10,927 bases of DNA from Clostridiaceae bacterium (GCA_904502215.1 CAJGDQ010000024.1:1-10927), one strand, 5' to 3'. Positions 1 through 7,634 are shown, counted from the stretch's first letter. Notes: a model not told the origin generated them from the letters alone. Program-made: numbers and translations.

Positions 1-747
1 GATAATAAGATTGACCCCATAACAATTGCCAAAATAGGTCAGTTTGCCGAGAGGGATTATTTCGGCAAGCCTTGCGGTCTTCTTGACCAAATGGCATCGG
101 CCTCGGGCGGATTTACATATGCCGATTTTATGGACCCTGCCGAGCCGATAGTTGAAAGCATTTCACTTGATATAAATAAGTTTGGATATACTCTTTGCGT
201 TGTTGATACAGGCGGCAACCACGCCAATTTAACAGGCGATTATGCGGATATAACTATTGAATGCAAGGATATCAGCAACGCTTTAGGTGTTGACTTTTTG
301 AGGGATGCCGATGAAAGCAAATTTTATGGAAATATAGCTTCTCTTCGCCAAAAGGTAGGCGATAGAGCAATTCTCAGAGCTTTCCATTTCTTCAATGAGC
401 AAAAAAGGGTTGAGCTTCAGCTCGCAGCTCTTAAAAAGGGTGATTTTGAGGAGTTCTTAAATCAGGTTAACGCTTCGGGTCAGTCCTCATATAATTATTT
501 GCAAAACCTATATTCAAATTCTAATGTTAGAGAACAGGGCTTATGCTTAGCTCTTGCCTTAACAAAGAATTTCTTGAATGGCAGAGGAGCCTGCCGTGTT
601 CACGGAGGCGGCTTCGCAGGAACAATTCAGTGCTATATCCCAACCGAGAGATTTTCGGATTATAAGAAAATGATAGAAAATGCTTTTGGAGAGGGTAGCT
701 GCTGCCTTATAAATGTTCGACCGGTTGGCGGATATGAAATAAAATGA
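1..747 (+). CDS. Galactokinase-like GHMP kinase, 3' part (5' end outside window)
   Basis: The frame is open from base 1, so the N-terminal substrate-binding part and start codon lie upstream; 248 codons remain of a family usually near 390-430 residues. Galactokinase phosphorylates galactose at C1 in the Leloir pathway, in the cytoplasm. Visible signs are CGLLDQMAS at residues 25-33 of the fragment, where the Asp is expected to be the catalytic base; DTGGNHANLTGDYA, resembling the galactokinase DTG...GY block; and HGGGFAGTIQ near residues 201-210, the third GHMP glycine-rich motif. The C-terminus VRPVGGYEI fits the family end. It resembles a divergent galactokinase branch in Clostridia, so the substrate could be a related sugar. 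No galT or galE is visible. A terminator follows at once, so it ends its transcript. Confidence 0.82.
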   Translation, partial: DNKIDPITIAKIGQFAERDYFGKPCGLLDQMASASGGFTYADFMDPAEPIVESISLDINKFGYTLCVVDTGGNHANLTGDYADITIECKDISNALGVDFLRDADESKFYGNIASLRQKVGDRAILRAFHFFNEQKRVELQLAALKKGDFEEFLNQVNASGQSSYNYLQNLYSNSNVREQGLCLALALTKNFLNGRGACRVHGGGFAGTIQCYIPTERFSDYKKMIENAFGEGSCCLINVRPVGGYEIK

Positions 748-748
748 G

Positions 749-777
749 AAAAGGAGGATTTCATCCTCCTTTTTATT
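749..777 (+). terminator. Intrinsic terminator after galactokinase gene
   Basis: A 10-bp perfect stem (aaaaggagga at 749-758 with tcctcctttt at 764-773) has a 5-nt loop and ends in a T-rich tract. It begins just after the stop codon at 745-747. Confidence 0.9.
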
Positions 778-786
778 CTTTTTCTA

Positions 787-815
787 TTGATTTTACCTAT
801 GAAAAGCTGTATAAT
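787..815 (+). promoter_or_regulatory. Promoter of the smsC-smsB-rubrerythrin operon
   Basis: TTGATT (787-792) and a perfect TATAAT (810-815) are separated by 17 bp, a sigma-A type promoter. Transcription should start near 822, giving a leader of about 58 nt. I could not recognise an Rrf2/IscR-type operator. Confidence 0.75.
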
Positions 816-879
816 ATCGGGTGTAAAGAGTAGGAAAATTTGGGCAATATAAGTTTTAGAAAAACAAAGGGAGTAAATA

Positions 880-1614
880 ATGTTAGAGCTTAAAAACATT
901 TCCTTTTCTGCCGAGGGTGAAAACGGCGTTAAGGAAATTCTTAAAGATATAAGTCTTAAAATTGATAATGGTTTTGTTGTTATAACAGGCCCCAACGGCG
1001 GAGGAAAATCAACCCTCGCTAAAATTATTGCGGGCATTATAAAACCAACAAAGGGTAAAATTTTGCTTGATGGCGAGGATATAACAGAGCTTTCAATAAC
1101 CGAAAGAGCTAAAAGGGGAATAAGCTTTGCTTTTCAACAGCCTGTTCGTTTTAAGGGAATAACTGTTCACGATTTGATAAGTCTTGCGGCAGGAAAAGAT
1201 ATAAGTATAGCGGAGGCTTGCGATTATTTATCTCAGGTGGGACTTTGCGCCAGAGATTATATAAACCGTGAGGTCAATGCTTCTCTTTCGGGCGGCGAGC
1301 TTAAAAGAATTGAAATTGCAACCGTTTTGGCTCGAGGCACTAAGATTTCACTTTTTGATGAGCCTGAGGCGGGTATTGACCTTTGGAGCTTTAATAGTTT
1401 AATTAAGGTTTTTGAAAAGATGCATGATAATCTCGGAGGTTCGATTATTATAATCTCGCATCAGGAGAGAATCCTTAATATTGCTGATAAGGTTATAGTT
1501 GTATCGGCAGGTAAAATTAAGAATCAAGGCAAAAAGGATGAGGTTTTACCCGACCTTTTAGGCAGCACCGATATGGGTTGCCGTGTGCTTATAGAGAAAG
1601 GGGAGGGAAAGTAA
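880..1614 (+). CDS. sufC: SufC-like Fe-S cluster assembly ATPase (SmsC)
   Basis: This 244-residue cytoplasmic ABC-type ATPase works with a SufB/SufD-like partner to build Fe-S clusters; it is not a membrane transporter. In order it has Walker A GPNGGGKST (37-45), a Q-loop within AFQQPVRF (84-91), the ABC signature LSGGE (136-140), Walker B ending in FDEP with catalytic Glu161, the AGID D-loop (164-167), and the H-loop His194. The length matches SufC (about 245-250). The start has a good SD, AAAGGGAG at 866-873, six bases ahead. Its TAA directly abuts the ATG of the scaffold gene, suggesting translational coupling and fixed stoichiometry. In the two-gene minimal arrangement the pair is called SmsCB; I assign that name from gene order and partner size. 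Confidence 0.9.
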   Translation: MLELKNISFSAEGENGVKEILKDISLKIDNGFVVITGPNGGGKSTLAKIIAGIIKPTKGKILLDGEDITELSITERAKRGISFAFQQPVRFKGITVHDLISLAAGKDISIAEACDYLSQVGLCARDYINREVNASLSGGELKRIEIATVLARGTKISLFDEPEAGIDLWSFNSLIKVFEKMHDNLGGSIIIISHQERILNIADKVIVVSAGKIKNQGKKDEVLPDLLGSTDMGCRVLIEKGEGK

Positions 1615-2532
1615 ATGAATAATACTGAGCTTGAACTCCTTAAGATTATTGCCGATATGGAAGGCACTCCCGAAGGAGCCTTTAACATCCGTTCAAACGG
1701 TTCGCTTGATAGCAGAAGGGTTACCGAAAATATTGATATCAGAAACAAGGCGGATAATTCGGGAATAGAGGTTGTTATAAAATCCGGCACTAAGGGTGAA
1801 AAGGTGCATATCCCTGTAATTATCTCCGAAACAGGACTTAAAGAATTGGTTTACAATGATTTTATCATTGGAGATAATGCAGATGTTGAGATTGTTGCAG
1901 GCTGCGGTATCCATAACTGCGGTGATGAGGAATCAAGACACGATGGTATCCATACCTTCTTTGTCGGCAAAAACGCTAAGGTTAAATATGTTGAAAAGCA
2001 TTATGGTAAGGCGGATGGCAAGGGAGAAAGCAATATGAATCCCGTAACCGTTATAAATATCGCTGACGGCGGATATATGGAAATGGAAACAACTCAAATT
2101 GAGGGTGTTGATTTTACTAAGCGTTCAACCAAGGCAAGACTTTCGGATAACGCAACCCTTATTATTAGAGAAAAACTTATGACAAGTGGAGAAGAGAAAG
2201 CTGAAACCGATTTCGAGGTTGAGCTTGATGGCGAAAATTCAAGTGCCAATGTCGTTTCCCGTTCGGTTGCTAAGGATAATTCCTATCAGTTGTTCCTTTC
2301 TAAAATCAATGGTAATAATGTATGCTCGGGACACAGTGAGTGCGATGCTATCATTATGGATAATGCCAAGGTTTCGGCTATCCCTGAGATAACCGCAAAC
2401 CATCTTGATGCCGCTTTAATTCACGAGGCGGCCATTGGTAAGATTGCAGGTGAGCAGTTAACAAAGCTTATGACCTTAGGTCTTACCGAACAAGAGGCTG
2501 AGGAACAAATAGTTAACGGATTTTTGAAGTAA
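1615..2532 (+). CDS. SufB/SufD-like minimal Fe-S scaffold (SmsB)
   Basis: This 305-residue protein is clearly a SufB/SufD-family core subunit but much shorter than SufB (about 465-495) or SufD (about 400-440). The family block CGIHNCG (97-103) and EKHYG (127-131) lies in the beta-helix region. At the C-terminus, SECDAIIMD puts Cys243 where E. coli SufB has its essential Cys405 (QCDSMLIG), and IHEAAIGKI puts His270-Glu271 in the conserved HEA motif. The tail ends in the usual 'IV-NGF' block. Because one gene replaces both sufB and sufD, a homodimer bound to two SmsC subunits is the likely complex (inference). No sufS or sufU cysteine desulfurase/donor gene is nearby, so the sulfur source is not visible. 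An SD-like aaaggggagg precedes the ATG inside the end of smsC. Confidence 0.85.
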   Translation: MNNTELELLKIIADMEGTPEGAFNIRSNGSLDSRRVTENIDIRNKADNSGIEVVIKSGTKGEKVHIPVIISETGLKELVYNDFIIGDNADVEIVAGCGIHNCGDEESRHDGIHTFFVGKNAKVKYVEKHYGKADGKGESNMNPVTVINIADGGYMEMETTQIEGVDFTKRSTKARLSDNATLIIREKLMTSGEEKAETDFEVELDGENSSANVVSRSVAKDNSYQLFLSKINGNNVCSGHSECDAIIMDNAKVSAIPEITANHLDAALIHEAAIGKIAGEQLTKLMTLGLTEQEAEEQIVNGFLK

Positions 2533-2576
2533 TAAATCCCTGAAATTAGGGTAAAATATAAAATGAGGTGATTTCA

Positions 2577-3110
2577 ATGGAATTAAAAGGAAGCAAAACT
2601 GAAAAAAACTTGATGGCGGCTTTTTCGGGCGAGAGCGAAGCTAGAAATAAGTATACCTATTTCGCAAGTGTTGCCAAAAAGGAAGGTTATGAGCAAATTG
2701 CTGCTCTTTTCCTTGATACTGCCAACAACGAAAAGGAACACGCAAAAATGTGGTTTAAAGAGCTTAAGGGTATAAGCAATACTGCCGAAAACCTTAAATC
2801 CGCTGCCGCAGGCGAAAATTATGAATGGACCGATATGTATGCAACCTTTGCAAAGGAAGCTGAGGAAGAAGGTTTTACTGAGCTTGCTGCAAAGTTCCGT
2901 GCAGTTGCTGCTATTGAGAAAACTCATGAGGAAAGATATTTAAAGCTTCTTAACAATGTTGAGATGCAAAAGGTTTTCGAAAAGAGCGAGGAAATTATGT
3001 GGGAATGCCGAAATTGCGGACATTTGGTTATCGGCAAAAAGGCTCCCCAAGTTTGCCCCGTTTGCGCTCATCCCCAAAGCTACTTTGAAGTTAGAGCAGA
3101 AAACTATTAA
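2577..3110 (+). CDS. rbr: Rubrerythrin
   Basis: This 177-residue non-haem diiron protein reduces hydrogen peroxide using electrons from reduced rubredoxin or NAD(P)H-linked donors; it is a cytoplasmic oxidative-stress enzyme of anaerobes. The ferritin-like four-helix part spans about 1-130, with ligand motifs GESEARNKY (Glu19), NNEKEH (Glu52, His55), AGENYE (Glu80, Glu83) and IEKTHEE (Glu114 region). The C-terminal rubredoxin-like knuckles are Cys144-X2-Cys147 and Cys160-X2-Cys163. I chose ATG 2577 because GAGGTG (2565-2570) sits 6 nt upstream as SD; an in-frame GTG at 2568 overlaps that SD and is unlikely. It lies 44 nt after smsB with only a weak hairpin between, so co-transcription with the Fe-S genes is probable. 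It ends at a strong terminator. Confidence 0.94.
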   Translation: MELKGSKTEKNLMAAFSGESEARNKYTYFASVAKKEGYEQIAALFLDTANNEKEHAKMWFKELKGISNTAENLKSAAAGENYEWTDMYATFAKEAEEEGFTELAAKFRAVAAIEKTHEERYLKLLNNVEMQKVFEKSEEIMWECRNCGHLVIGKKAPQVCPVCAHPQSYFEVRAENY

Positions 3111-3114
3111 AATT

Positions 3115-3140
3115 AAAGACCGCATTTGGCGGTCTTTTTT
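3115..3140 (+). terminator. Intrinsic terminator after rubrerythrin
   Basis: A 9-bp perfect stem (aaagaccgc 3115-3123 with gcggtcttt 3129-3137) with a 5-nt loop is followed by a T run, starting 4 nt after the stop codon. Confidence 0.92.
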
Positions 3141-3149
3141 AATAAAAAC

Positions 3150-3178
3150 TTGACTTTTTATTTTGTAAATTGTATTAT
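3150..3178 (+). promoter_or_regulatory. Promoter of the thrS T-box leader
   Basis: TTGACT (3150-3155) and TATTAT (3173-3178) have a 17-bp spacer. The predicted start near 3185 falls just before the first T-box leader element. Confidence 0.8.
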
Positions 3179-3185
3179 ATGTAGG

Positions 3186-3431
3186 TAAAGCGTTGAGAAG
3201 GACAGTAGTTTGCTTTAGTTTCTTTAAGAGAGCGTAAGTCTTGGCTGAAAACTGCGTAAGAAACGGGTAGATGAGACCGCCTTTGAGTGCCGTGGGTAAA
3301 AAACACGGACGTGTTGTTTGCGTTAAAAACTTTAAAAGAGTTCGGCTTTGCCGAGAACTCGGGTGGAACCGCGGAGATTTTATGCTTCGTCCCGAAAAGC
3401 GATGGCTTTTTGGGACGGAGTTTATTTTTTT
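3186..3431 (+). promoter_or_regulatory. T-box leader (tRNA-Thr-sensing riboswitch) of thrS
   Basis: The hallmark T-box sequence GGGTGGAACCGCGG is at 3361-3374. Upstream, Stem I elements are readable: a GACAGTAG block near 3200-3208, the AGAGAG bulge at 3227-3232, and a helix TTTCTT (3219-3224) with AAGAAA (3258-3263). The candidate specifier is ACC at 3276-3278 (context gagACCgcc), a threonine codon matching the downstream thrS. The GGG at 3361-3363 can pair with CCC at 3391-3393, giving the standard antiterminator, which shares the 5' arm of the terminator at 3385-3400. Uncharged tRNA-Thr(GGT) would stabilise the antiterminator and switch thrS on. Family identity is firm; the specifier is read by eye. 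Confidence 0.93.
3385..3431 (+). terminator. T-box-controlled terminator in thrS leader
   Basis: A long stem (cttcgtcccgaaaagc 3385-3400 with gctttttgggacggag 3405-3420, wobbles only) has a GATG loop and a T-rich tail at 3421-3431. The thrS SD ggagg follows immediately, so read-through is needed for expression. Confidence 0.9.
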
Positions 3432-3443
3432 GGAGGAATAAAA

Positions 3444-5390
3444 ATGATTAAGATTACTTTAAAGGGCGATGTTATTAAGGAATTTCCCGAGGGCGTTTCA
3501 GCTTATGAGGTTGCCAAGGAAATTAGTATGGGTCTTGCAAAATCGGCCTGTGCTGTTAAAATTGACGGCGAGGTTTATGACCTTAGAACTAAACTTGATA
3601 AGGATTGCGCTCTTGAAATTTTAACCTTTGATGATGAAAACGGCAGATGGGCTTTCAGACATACTGCTTCTCATATCTTGGCGCAGGCTGTTAAGCGTTT
3701 GTTCCCTGAAACAAAGTTGGCTATAGGCCCTGCAGTTGAAGATGGTTTCTATTATGATTTCGATGTTGAAACAAACTTCACCCCCGATGACCTTGTTAAG
3801 ATTGAAGAGGAAATGAAGAAAATCGTTAAAGAGGATATTAAACTTGAAAGATTTTCAATGACAAGGGATGAGGCTATTAAATACTTTGAGGAGAAAAACG
3901 AGCCTTATAAGGTTGAACTAGCCGAGGGTATCGCCGAGGGCGAGGAAATTTCATTCTATTCTCAGGATGATTTCACCGACCTTTGCGCCGGCCCTCATCT
4001 TATGAGCACGGGAGCGGTTAAGGCCTTTAAATTAACCTCGGCAACAGGTGCTTATTGGAGAGGAGATTCCTCAAAGAAAATGCTTTGCCGTGTTTATGGA
4101 ACTGCATTTCCCAAGGCTTCAATGCTTGAAGAACATTTAACAATGCTTGAAGAGGCAAAGAAGAGGGACCATAATAAATTGGGCCGTGAGTTAGAGCTTT
4201 TCACAACGGTTGATACTATCGGTCAGGGACTTCCGATAATGCTTCCAAAGGGCACTAAAATTCTCCAAACCCTTCAGCGCTTTGTTGAGGATGAGGAGGA
4301 GAGAAGGGGATGGCTCAGAACAAAAACTCCCCTTATGGCAAAGAGCGACCTTTATAAAATTTCGGGACACTGGGACCATTATTTAGATGGTATGTTCGTT
4401 CTCGGCGACCCCACTGATGAAACAAAAGAGTGTTTTGCTCTTCGCCCGATGACCTGCCCATTCCAATATCAAGCATATTTAAACCGTGCCCGTTCTTATC
4501 GTGATTTGCCCCTTCGTTATGGCGAAACCTCAACCCTATTTAGAAATGAAGAATCGGGTGAGATGCACGGACTAATTCGTGTTCGCCAGTTCACCATTTC
4601 CGAGGGCCATTTAATTTGCACCCCCGAACAGCTTGAGGATGAGTTTAAGGGAAGCCTAGAGCTTGCGATATTTATGCTCAAAACCTTGGGTCTTTATGAG
4701 GATGTTTCCTATAGATTCTCTCAATGGGACCCAAGTGATACCGATAAATATATCGGGACTCCTGAGCAATGGAATGAGGCTCAGGATATGATGGGCAAAA
4801 TCCTCGATAACCTTGGAATTGATTATAAGATAGGTATCGGCGAGGCCGCTTTCTATGGACCTAAGCTTGATATTCAAATTAAGAATGTTTATGGCAAGGA
4901 GGATACACTTATCACCATTCAAATTGACCAAATGCTTGCTGAAAAATTCGGTATGGAGTATGTTGATAGGGATGGCGTTAAGAAAAACCCTTATATTATT
5001 CATAGAACTTCAATCGGTTGCTATGAGAGAACCTTGGCGCTTCTTATTGAAAAATATGCAGGTGCATTCCCGATGTGGTTAGCACCCGTTCAGGTTAAAA
5101 TTCTCCCCATTGCTGACCGTCATCTTGACTATGCTTATCAAGTTAAGAAACAGCTCGAGGCAAAGGGAATTATAGTTGAGCTTGATGATAGAAATGAAAA
5201 GATTGGCTATAAGATAAGAGAGGCAAGACTAAATAAGATTCCTTATATGCTTATTATCGGCGATAATGAGGTTGAGGCTAATGCCGTATCGGTTCGCCGC
5301 AGAGGCGAGGATGGCGATTTAGGCTCAATGCAAACTGAAGAGTTCATCTCTCTTGCTGTTGAGGAAATTGAAAATAAAACTATAAGATAA
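3444..5390 (+). CDS. thrS: Threonyl-tRNA synthetase
   Basis: This 648-residue class II synthetase charges tRNA-Thr. Domains in order are TGS (about 1-62), the editing domain with HTASH (His73, His77) and CAGPH (Cys181, His185), the class II catalytic core (about 240-535) and the anticodon-binding domain (about 545-645, from WLAPVQVKILPI). Zinc ligands can be placed at Cys338, His389 and His520, matching E. coli Cys334, His385 and His511. The core diverges: E. coli MNCPGH is MTCPFQ here, and FTQDDAH is FTISEGH. This variant looks like a known Clostridia-type ThrRS, so it is probably functional. ATG 3444 is the start because ggagg at 3432-3436 precedes it and the protein begins MIKITLKGD; the open frame back to 3348 crosses the T-box and terminator. 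A terminator follows. Confidence 0.96.
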   Translation: MIKITLKGDVIKEFPEGVSAYEVAKEISMGLAKSACAVKIDGEVYDLRTKLDKDCALEILTFDDENGRWAFRHTASHILAQAVKRLFPETKLAIGPAVEDGFYYDFDVETNFTPDDLVKIEEEMKKIVKEDIKLERFSMTRDEAIKYFEEKNEPYKVELAEGIAEGEEISFYSQDDFTDLCAGPHLMSTGAVKAFKLTSATGAYWRGDSSKKMLCRVYGTAFPKASMLEEHLTMLEEAKKRDHNKLGRELELFTTVDTIGQGLPIMLPKGTKILQTLQRFVEDEEERRGWLRTKTPLMAKSDLYKISGHWDHYLDGMFVLGDPTDETKECFALRPMTCPFQYQAYLNRARSYRDLPLRYGETSTLFRNEESGEMHGLIRVRQFTISEGHLICTPEQLEDEFKGSLELAIFMLKTLGLYEDVSYRFSQWDPSDTDKYIGTPEQWNEAQDMMGKILDNLGIDYKIGIGEAAFYGPKLDIQIKNVYGKEDTLITIQIDQMLAEKFGMEYVDRDGVKKNPYIIHRTSIGCYERTLALLIEKYAGAFPMWLAPVQVKILPIADRHLDYAYQVKKQLEAKGIIVELDDRNEKIGYKIREARLNKIPYMLIIGDNEVEANAVSVRRRGEDGDLGSMQTEEFISLAVEEIENKTIR

Positions 5391-5391
5391 C

Positions 5392-5418
5392 AAAAAAGGC
5401 TCCCTTCGGAGCCTTTTT
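5392..5418. terminator. Bidirectional terminator between thrS and the HAD gene
   Basis: An 11-bp perfect stem (aaaaaggctcc 5393-5403 with ggagcctttttt-type arm 5408-5418) has a CTTC loop. It has a T tract on the plus strand and a six-T tract on the minus strand (5392-5397). It serves both convergent genes, and the last two bases overlap the HAD stop codon (5417-5419). Confidence 0.92.
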
Positions 5419-6058
5419 ATATTAGTAAATTTTTAAGTTCATTCGTGGTTGCGGCGATAAAATCCGCACCCGAAGCTTTTAACTCTTCTATAGAGCCATA
5501 ACCGAAAAGAACCCCGATAGCATCCATTCCGTATTTATGAGCCGCCTCAATATCAAATTTGCGGTCGCCTATCATAACGGCAGATGAAATATCGGTTATT
5601 CCCGATTTTTCAATGGCGTATGCTAAAACTTCATCTTTATGGGAACGCTTTTCATCCATAGTTGCACCAACAATCAAGGAAAAATATTTTTCGATGCCAA
5701 AATATTTTAAAATTTGTTCAGCAAAAAGCTGAGGCTTACTACTGGCTAAAATGATTTTTTTATTCTTCTCAAAAAGGGTTTCAAGAATAGCGGGTATTCC
5801 CTCATAAACCTTATTTTGAAAAATACCTTTTTCTTTATAGTATTCCCTGTAAAAAGCAACCGCCTTTTCGGCATTTTCTCTCGAAAACCCATAAAACTCC
5901 ATAAAGGAATCGATAAGGGGAGGGCCTATAAACTTTTGAAGAGTGCTCTTGTCCTTCACGGTTATACCGAATTTTTCCAAGGCAAAGGCAACCGAATTTG
6001 TTATACCCTCAGCAGGCTCGGTTAGAGTGCCGTCAAGGTCAAAAAAAATATATTCCAT
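5417..6058 (-). CDS. HAD-superfamily phosphatase, phosphoglycolate phosphatase-like
   Basis: This 213-residue cytoplasmic hydrolase has all four HAD motifs: motif I DLDGT with nucleophile Asp7 and acid/base Asp9, motif II Ser106 in IILASSK, motif III Lys141, and motif IV GDRKFD with Asp165 and Asp169. An alpha-helical cap lies at about 15-85 and carries FIGPPLIDSF, typical of the Gph/PpaX-like branch. The substrate cannot be read from sequence; phosphoglycolate, pyrophosphate or nucleoside monophosphates are possible. The start is supported by GGTGATAAA just upstream on the minus strand. A terminator ends only about 12 nt before its ATG, and no separate promoter is evident, so it may depend on read-through from the glycine-regulated symporter transcript. 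Confidence 0.88.
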   Translation of the reverse strand: MEYIFFDLDGTLTEPAEGITNSVAFALEKFGITVKDKSTLQKFIGPPLIDSFMEFYGFSRENAEKAVAFYREYYKEKGIFQNKVYEGIPAILETLFEKNKKIILASSKPQLFAEQILKYFGIEKYFSLIVGATMDEKRSHKDEVLAYAIEKSGITDISSAVMIGDRKFDIEAAHKYGMDAIGVLFGYGSIEELKASGADFIAATTNELKNLLI

Positions 6059-6070
6059 TTTATCACCAAA

Positions 6071-6097
6071 GAAAAAAGGGCGGCCAAGCCGCCCTTT
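6071..6097 (-). terminator. Intrinsic terminator after the symporter gene
   Basis: A 10-bp perfect GC-rich stem (6075-6084 with 6088-6097) has a 3-nt loop. Read on the minus strand it ends in TTTTTT (6072-6077). It lies 7 nt beyond the symporter stop and directly ahead of the HAD gene's ribosome binding site. Confidence 0.88.
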
Positions 6098-6103
6098 AAA
6101 TTA

Positions 6104-7546
6104 TTACTTAAGAGGACTTACCTTGTTAGATTTAGAGGCCGCAACAACTATTTTATAGAGCGGAACTAAAGCTATAACGTTGGGGATAACCATTAGGTAG
6201 TTGAAGAAGTCGGTAAGCTCCCAAACCAAATCGTTTGAAAGAAGAGTGCCGAGGAAAATAAAGGCAATCGAAACGATAGAATAAATAACAACTGCAACCT
6301 TACTGTTCTTAAAGAGATACTGAACATTGATTTTGCCAAAGAAGTTCCAGCCGATAACGGTTGAATAAGCAAAGAATAAAAGGCAAACTGCAACGAATAT
6401 GTTGCCGACGGTCATACCGATTTTTTCGCCGAAGATAACACCCATAGCCTGACCGAAAGCCAACTGCATAGCGTTGGTTTTAACTATAATTCCCTCGCCG
6501 ATTGCAGCTTGATATCCTGCGGCATCAAGATTGCCAAGACCGTTTTCTCCGGCATAGAGGCAGGAGATAACAACTAAAGCAGTCATAGTGAGAACAATGA
6601 AGGTATCGATAAATACTCCGATTATAGCAACAACGCCTTGGTCGTGGGGTTTTTCAACATTTGCCTGAGCGTGAGCATGAGGAGTTGAACCCATACCTGC
6701 CTCGTTTGAGAAAAGACCACGCTTAGCACCTTGGCTGATAGCGGTTTTAATAGCATAACCGATACCACCGCCGATAAGAGCACTGGGGGTGAATGCATAT
6801 TTAAAAATCATACCAAAGGTTTCGGGGATATATTCAATTCTGATAGCCAAAACGAAAAGTCCACCCAAGAGGAATAAAACTGCCATTATTGGAACCAATT
6901 TTTCGGTAACCGAAGCTAAGCGGTTAACACCGCCAACAAAAATGAATGCCGAAATAATTGCGAGAATAAGACCAACAATCCAACCCTCAATTCCAAATGC
7001 GGTATTGCAGGATTCGGCAATAGAGTTAGACTGAACCATACAACCCATAAAGCCTAATGCTAATGTAATAGCAACAGCAAAGAAGCCTGCTAAGAATTTA
7101 CCAAAACCTCCCTTAAAGGCTTCTCTGATATAGTAAACAGGGCCGCCGTGGATATTGCCGTTTTCATCGGTAATTCTTGTTTTTTGAGCGAGAACAGCCT
7201 CGGCATAGATGGTTGCCATACCTAAGAATGCAATAATCCACATCCAGAAAATAGCACCGGGACCACCAATAAGAATCGCACCCGAAGCACCAACGATGTT
7301 ACCTGTTCCAACCTGAGCGGCAATAGCAGTAGCAAGTGCTTGGAAAGAGGAAAGACCGCTTTCCTGTTTTCCGCCCTTTAAAGAAAGGTTGCCGAAAACC
7401 TTTTTCATACCCTCGCCAAAGCAACGAACCTGAACGAATTTTGTTGCGATGGTGAAGAATAAACCGCAGCCAACCAAAAGGATTATAAGAATATAATCCG
7501 AAAGATAGGCGTTGACTGTTTGAACAATGCTTAATAATTTGTCCAT
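6104..7546 (-). CDS. Sodium:alanine/glycine symporter, AGCS (AlsT) family
   Basis: This 480-residue polytopic membrane protein is expected to take up alanine or glycine with Na+. Family signatures are GTGNIVGASGAI followed by GGPGAIFWMW (80-103), the YAEAVLA helix (114-120), and SNEAGMGSTPHAHA (280-293). Hydrophobic helices recur from about residue 19 to 460, and the tail KSNKVSPLK is polar and charged. The length is normal for AGCS. ATG at 7544-7546 is preceded by AAGGAG seven bases upstream; an open frame extends 31 codons further but runs through the leader terminator hairpin and is not coding. The upstream glycine riboswitch argues that glycine is a transported or co-regulated substrate. 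A terminator follows, then a HAD gene. Confidence 0.94.
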   Translation of the reverse strand: MDKLLSIVQTVNAYLSDYILIILLVGCGLFFTIATKFVQVRCFGEGMKKVFGNLSLKGGKQESGLSSFQALATAIAAQVGTGNIVGASGAILIGGPGAIFWMWIIAFLGMATIYAEAVLAQKTRITDENGNIHGGPVYYIREAFKGGFGKFLAGFFAVAITLALGFMGCMVQSNSIAESCNTAFGIEGWIVGLILAIISAFIFVGGVNRLASVTEKLVPIMAVLFLLGGLFVLAIRIEYIPETFGMIFKYAFTPSALIGGGIGYAIKTAISQGAKRGLFSNEAGMGSTPHAHAQANVEKPHDQGVVAIIGVFIDTFIVLTMTALVVISCLYAGENGLGNLDAAGYQAAIGEGIIVKTNAMQLAFGQAMGVIFGEKIGMTVGNIFVAVCLLFFAYSTVIGWNFFGKINVQYLFKNSKVAVVIYSIVSIAFIFLGTLLSNDLVWELTDFFNYLMVIPNVIALVPLYKIVVAASKSNKVSPLK

Positions 7547-7561
7547 TTTAATTTCTCCTTT

Positions 7562-7595
7562 AAAATAAAATTCCGAGTCCCAAAACGGAACTCGG
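7562..7595 (-). terminator. Riboswitch-controlled terminator before the symporter gene
   Basis: On the minus strand the stem CCGAGTTCC/GGGACTCGG (plus 7587-7595 with 7573-7581, one G-U) has a GTTTT loop and is followed by AATTTTATTTT. It sits between the aptamer and the SD, the usual place for an expression platform. Confidence 0.85.
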
Positions 7596-7634
7596 ACAAA
7601 AATCAAAATAAAATATCCCAAAAGGAAATTTTTC

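Noticed and set aside
660..1037. 125-codon minus-strand frame spanning the galactokinase end and the smsC start
   Set aside because: It crosses a terminator, a promoter and two conserved genes on the opposite strand, with no family resemblance.
2536..2550. Possible terminator between smsB and rubrerythrin
   Set aside because: Only a 4-bp CCCT/AGGG stem is present without a T run, too weak to terminate.
3348..3443. N-terminal extension of thrS by 32 codons from an upstream ATG-like start
   Set aside because: It would translate the T-box and terminator stem; the family N-terminus and a good SD support the ATG at 3444.
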